This document shows, in pieces, positions 62,702 through 64,000 of a DNA stretch of 64,000 nucleotides. Source of the DNA: Sphingobium sp. AP49 (GTDB taxonomy: Bacteria > Pseudomonadota > Alphaproteobacteria > Sphingomonadales > Sphingomonadaceae). Each line of letters begins with the position of its first letter. Position 1 is the stretch's first letter. The stretch is from contig NZ_CP124576.1 of the NCBI RefSeq assembly GCF_000281715.2, positions 2,921,501 through 2,985,500 of the forward strand. Direction: 5' to 3'. Both the position numbers and the translations under genes were made by a program. The notes under the pieces were generated by a model that saw nothing but the letters and a program-made list of their open reading frames with translations, was not told the DNA's origin and made no database searches.

Positions 62702-63436
62702 TCATATCCGTCCGGTACGCAGCGCCCGCGCCCAGTCGGGCCGTCCGCGCGCATCTGCTATCGTCGCTGCGGGTTCGACGTCATAGGCGACCAGGACGAT
62801 CTCCGCATGCCAGCCATCGGCCGTCCGCTCGACCAGCGCATAGCGCGCCTCGGGCGACCCGGTCTCCACCTTGTGCGGCCAGGGCCGGTCATCGTCATAG
62901 GCGGGTAGGCCGACGCTGCCCGGATTGACGATCAGCCCGCCATCGGCGCGGCGATGGATGCGCGGCACATGGGTATGGCCGCACAGGATCAGCGGCGCGG
63001 CGACGCCCCCTGCCCGCGCCTCCACCTCTGCCTCGGTCGCGGCGCGCAAGCCGTCAGGTTCAACCGTTTCCAGCCAATAATCGATGTCGCTGCCCGGCGT
63101 GCCATGGACCATCAATATCTCATCCGTCAGCCACAGCGTCTCGGGCAATTCGGCAATCCAGTCGCGATGACGGGGTTGCAACAGATCATGCGTCACCCGG
63201 TCCGACGCGCCCATCCGGTCGGGCGCCAGCGTCAGCAATTGCCGCTCATGATTGCCCCGGATCGTCGGCAGGTCCATCGCCATCAGCCGATCGGCAGTCT
63301 CACAGGGGAAGAGCGGCCCCGACAGGATGTCACCGAGATTGACACACAGATCGACATTGCGCGCAGCCACATCCGCCAGCACGGCGTCGAGCGCATCGAT
63401 ATTGCCATGAATGTCGGAAAGAACCGCAATCTTCAC
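62702..63436 (-). CDS. Calcineurin-like metallophosphoesterase (YfcE/ApaH-like fold)
   Basis: A 244-residue phosphoesterase with all metal motifs: VLSDIHGNIDAL, VNLGDILSGP, IRGNHERQL, MVHGTPGSDIDYW and LCGHTHVPRI. Cytoplasmic; relatives cleave phosphodiesters or dinucleoside polyphosphates. GTG 63436 starts the conserved VKIAVLSDIHGN; the frame to 63457 adds seven weak residues. It is divergent from the thiolase gene, and the operator-like palindrome at 63535 lies in the shared gap. Confidence 0.88.
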   Translation of the reverse strand: MKIAVLSDIHGNIDALDAVLADVAARNVDLCVNLGDILSGPLFPCETADRLMAMDLPTIRGNHERQLLTLAPDRMGASDRVTHDLLQPRHRDWIAELPETLWLTDEILMVHGTPGSDIDYWLETVEPDGLRAATEAEVEARAGGVAAPLILCGHTHVPRIHRRADGGLIVNPGSVGLPAYDDDRPWPHKVETGSPEARYALVERTADGWHAEIVLVAYDVEPAATIADARGRPDWARALRTGRI

Positions 63437-63534
63437 CTGGCGCTTGTCCCGCTGCAATCGCGCCCCACATCAGGCCCGCACCTGACCTTACGGCAAGGCC
63501 ATGTCGGCGGAAACCGACCATTTCAGGCTTGCAC

Positions 63535-63550
63535 TTTACGTAAACGTAAA
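63535..63550. promoter_or_regulatory. Perfect 7-2-7 inverted repeat, candidate operator for the thiolase gene
   Basis: TTTACGT, AA, ACGTAAA: a perfect palindrome 58 bases before the thiolase ATG. As I recall, it resembles the site of the MerR-family regulator LiuR that controls branched-chain amino acid and fatty acid degradation genes in proteobacteria. Confidence 0.6.
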
Positions 63551-63608
63551 TACATTCAGGGCCACTTCCGGTGCGCCAAAAGCCGCCAACGGAGAGGGAA
63601 AAGGAACC

Positions 63609-64000
63609 ATGGAAGCCTATATTTACGACGCCGTCCGCACGCCCCGTGGCCGGGGCAAGAGCGACGGTTCGCTCCACGACATCACCCCCATCCAGCTTGC
63701 GACGCAGATGCTCGAAGCGGTGCGCGACCGCACCCAGATCGACACCGCCGACGTCGACGACGTGATCCTGGGCTGCGTCAGCCCGGTGGGCGAACAGGGC
63801 GCGGACATCGCCCGCGTCGCCGTGCTGAACGCCGATTATGCCGAAACCGTGCCGGGCGTGCAGATCAACCGTTTCTGCGCATCGGGCCTGGAAGCGGTCA
63901 ACATGGCCGCTGCCAAGGTCTATTCGGGCGAAGCGATGTTCGCGATCGGCGGCGGCGTCGAATCGATGAGCCGCGTGCCGATGGCATCGGACGGCGGCGC
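63609..64000 (+). CDS. Acetyl-CoA C-acyltransferase (thiolase), 5' part, runs off the window
   Basis: The first 130 residues of a thiolase, open at the right edge. The start is ATG 63609 after [32 protein letters not shown] is the usual beginning of FadA-like enzymes, [20 protein letters not shown] follows, and Cys90 in [13 protein letters not shown] is the acyl-accepting nucleophile. The [12 protein letters not shown] motif is complete just before the edge. It cleaves 3-oxoacyl-CoA in beta-oxidation. The upstream palindrome suggests control with other acyl-CoA degradation genes; a FadB-like partner is expected downstream. Confidence 0.93.
   Translation, partial: MEAYIYDAVRTPRGRGKSDGSLHDITPIQLATQMLEAVRDRTQIDTADVDDVILGCVSPVGEQGADIARVAVLNADYAETVPGVQINRFCASGLEAVNMAAAKVYSGEAMFAIGGGVESMSRVPMASDGG

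Noticed and set aside
60984..62786. Long plus-strand frame (567 residues) opposite the MFS gene
   Set aside because: His/Arg/Gln-rich translation without domains; the minus-strand MFS protein is clearly real.

Overview
The window reads as chromosomal DNA of a high-GC alphaproteobacterium, most likely a sphingomonad (Sphingobium/Sphingomonas type). This is inferred from the three large TonB-dependent receptors, the MltG/FabF/AcpP/FabG/FabD set, the MreB paralogue, the PEP-CTERM protein, two RcnB-like secreted proteins and the many overlapping GTGA/ATGA gene junctions. I found no tRNA, rRNA, CRISPR array, prophage or intact insertion sequence.

Region 1 (1-17.4 kb) is the most distinctive. A truncated PI-PLC-like gene overlaps a Tat-exported family 1 glycosidase. 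A TonB receptor and a DszA/NtaA-type flavin monooxygenase follow. Then comes a tightly packed minus-strand operon running from 12834 down to 5724: sulfonate-type ABC permease, ATPase, a Gln-type thiol dioxygenase (3-mercaptopropionate dioxygenase-like), a three-domain rhodanese, an SsuD-like flavin monooxygenase, an ABC binding protein, a class II aldolase and a peroxiredoxin-like protein. A divergent LysR gene shares the control region, which holds a perfect 7-7-7 inverted repeat. A second minus-strand operon (17332 to 14075) carries a 50-residue ORF, a second binding protein with a Tat/lipoprotein signal, an SfnB/DszC-like acyl-CoA dehydrogenase homologue and a D-2-hydroxyacid dehydrogenase. 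Together these look like an organosulfur scavenging locus: import, oxidative C-S cleavage, thiol oxidation and sulfane-sulfur handling.

Region 2 (17.4-29 kb) is mixed: an FAD/NAD(P)-binding protein, a pyruvyl transferase, a siderophore-type TonB receptor with a palindromic candidate operator, an NTF2-like protein, a choice-of-anchor A/PEP-CTERM protein, a lone MreB, a ferredoxin reductase and a sulfatase with a non-canonical CTAGR active-site motif.

Region 3 (29-37.3 kb) is the fatty-acid synthesis cluster (fabD, crotonase, fabG, acpP, fabF, mltG, all minus strand), split between fabG and acpP by two plus-strand genes. Region 4 (37.4-42.4 kb) is a MacAB-TolC type efflux operon. Region 5 (42.4-53.8 kb) holds small secreted proteins, a CPBP protease, a GntP permease, the rpsF-rpsR-rplI ribosomal operon, small hypothetical genes, a DUF808 membrane protein, a MATE exporter, an ABC-2 exporter and a PmtA-like methyltransferase. 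Region 6 (53.9-64 kb) holds a TonB receptor translationally coupled to an M19 dipeptidase, an enoyl-CoA hydratase, folE coupled to a pteridine-reductase-type SDR, a MobA-like nucleotidyltransferase, an MFS exporter, a metallophosphoesterase and the 5' part of a thiolase gene preceded by a perfect palindromic operator candidate.
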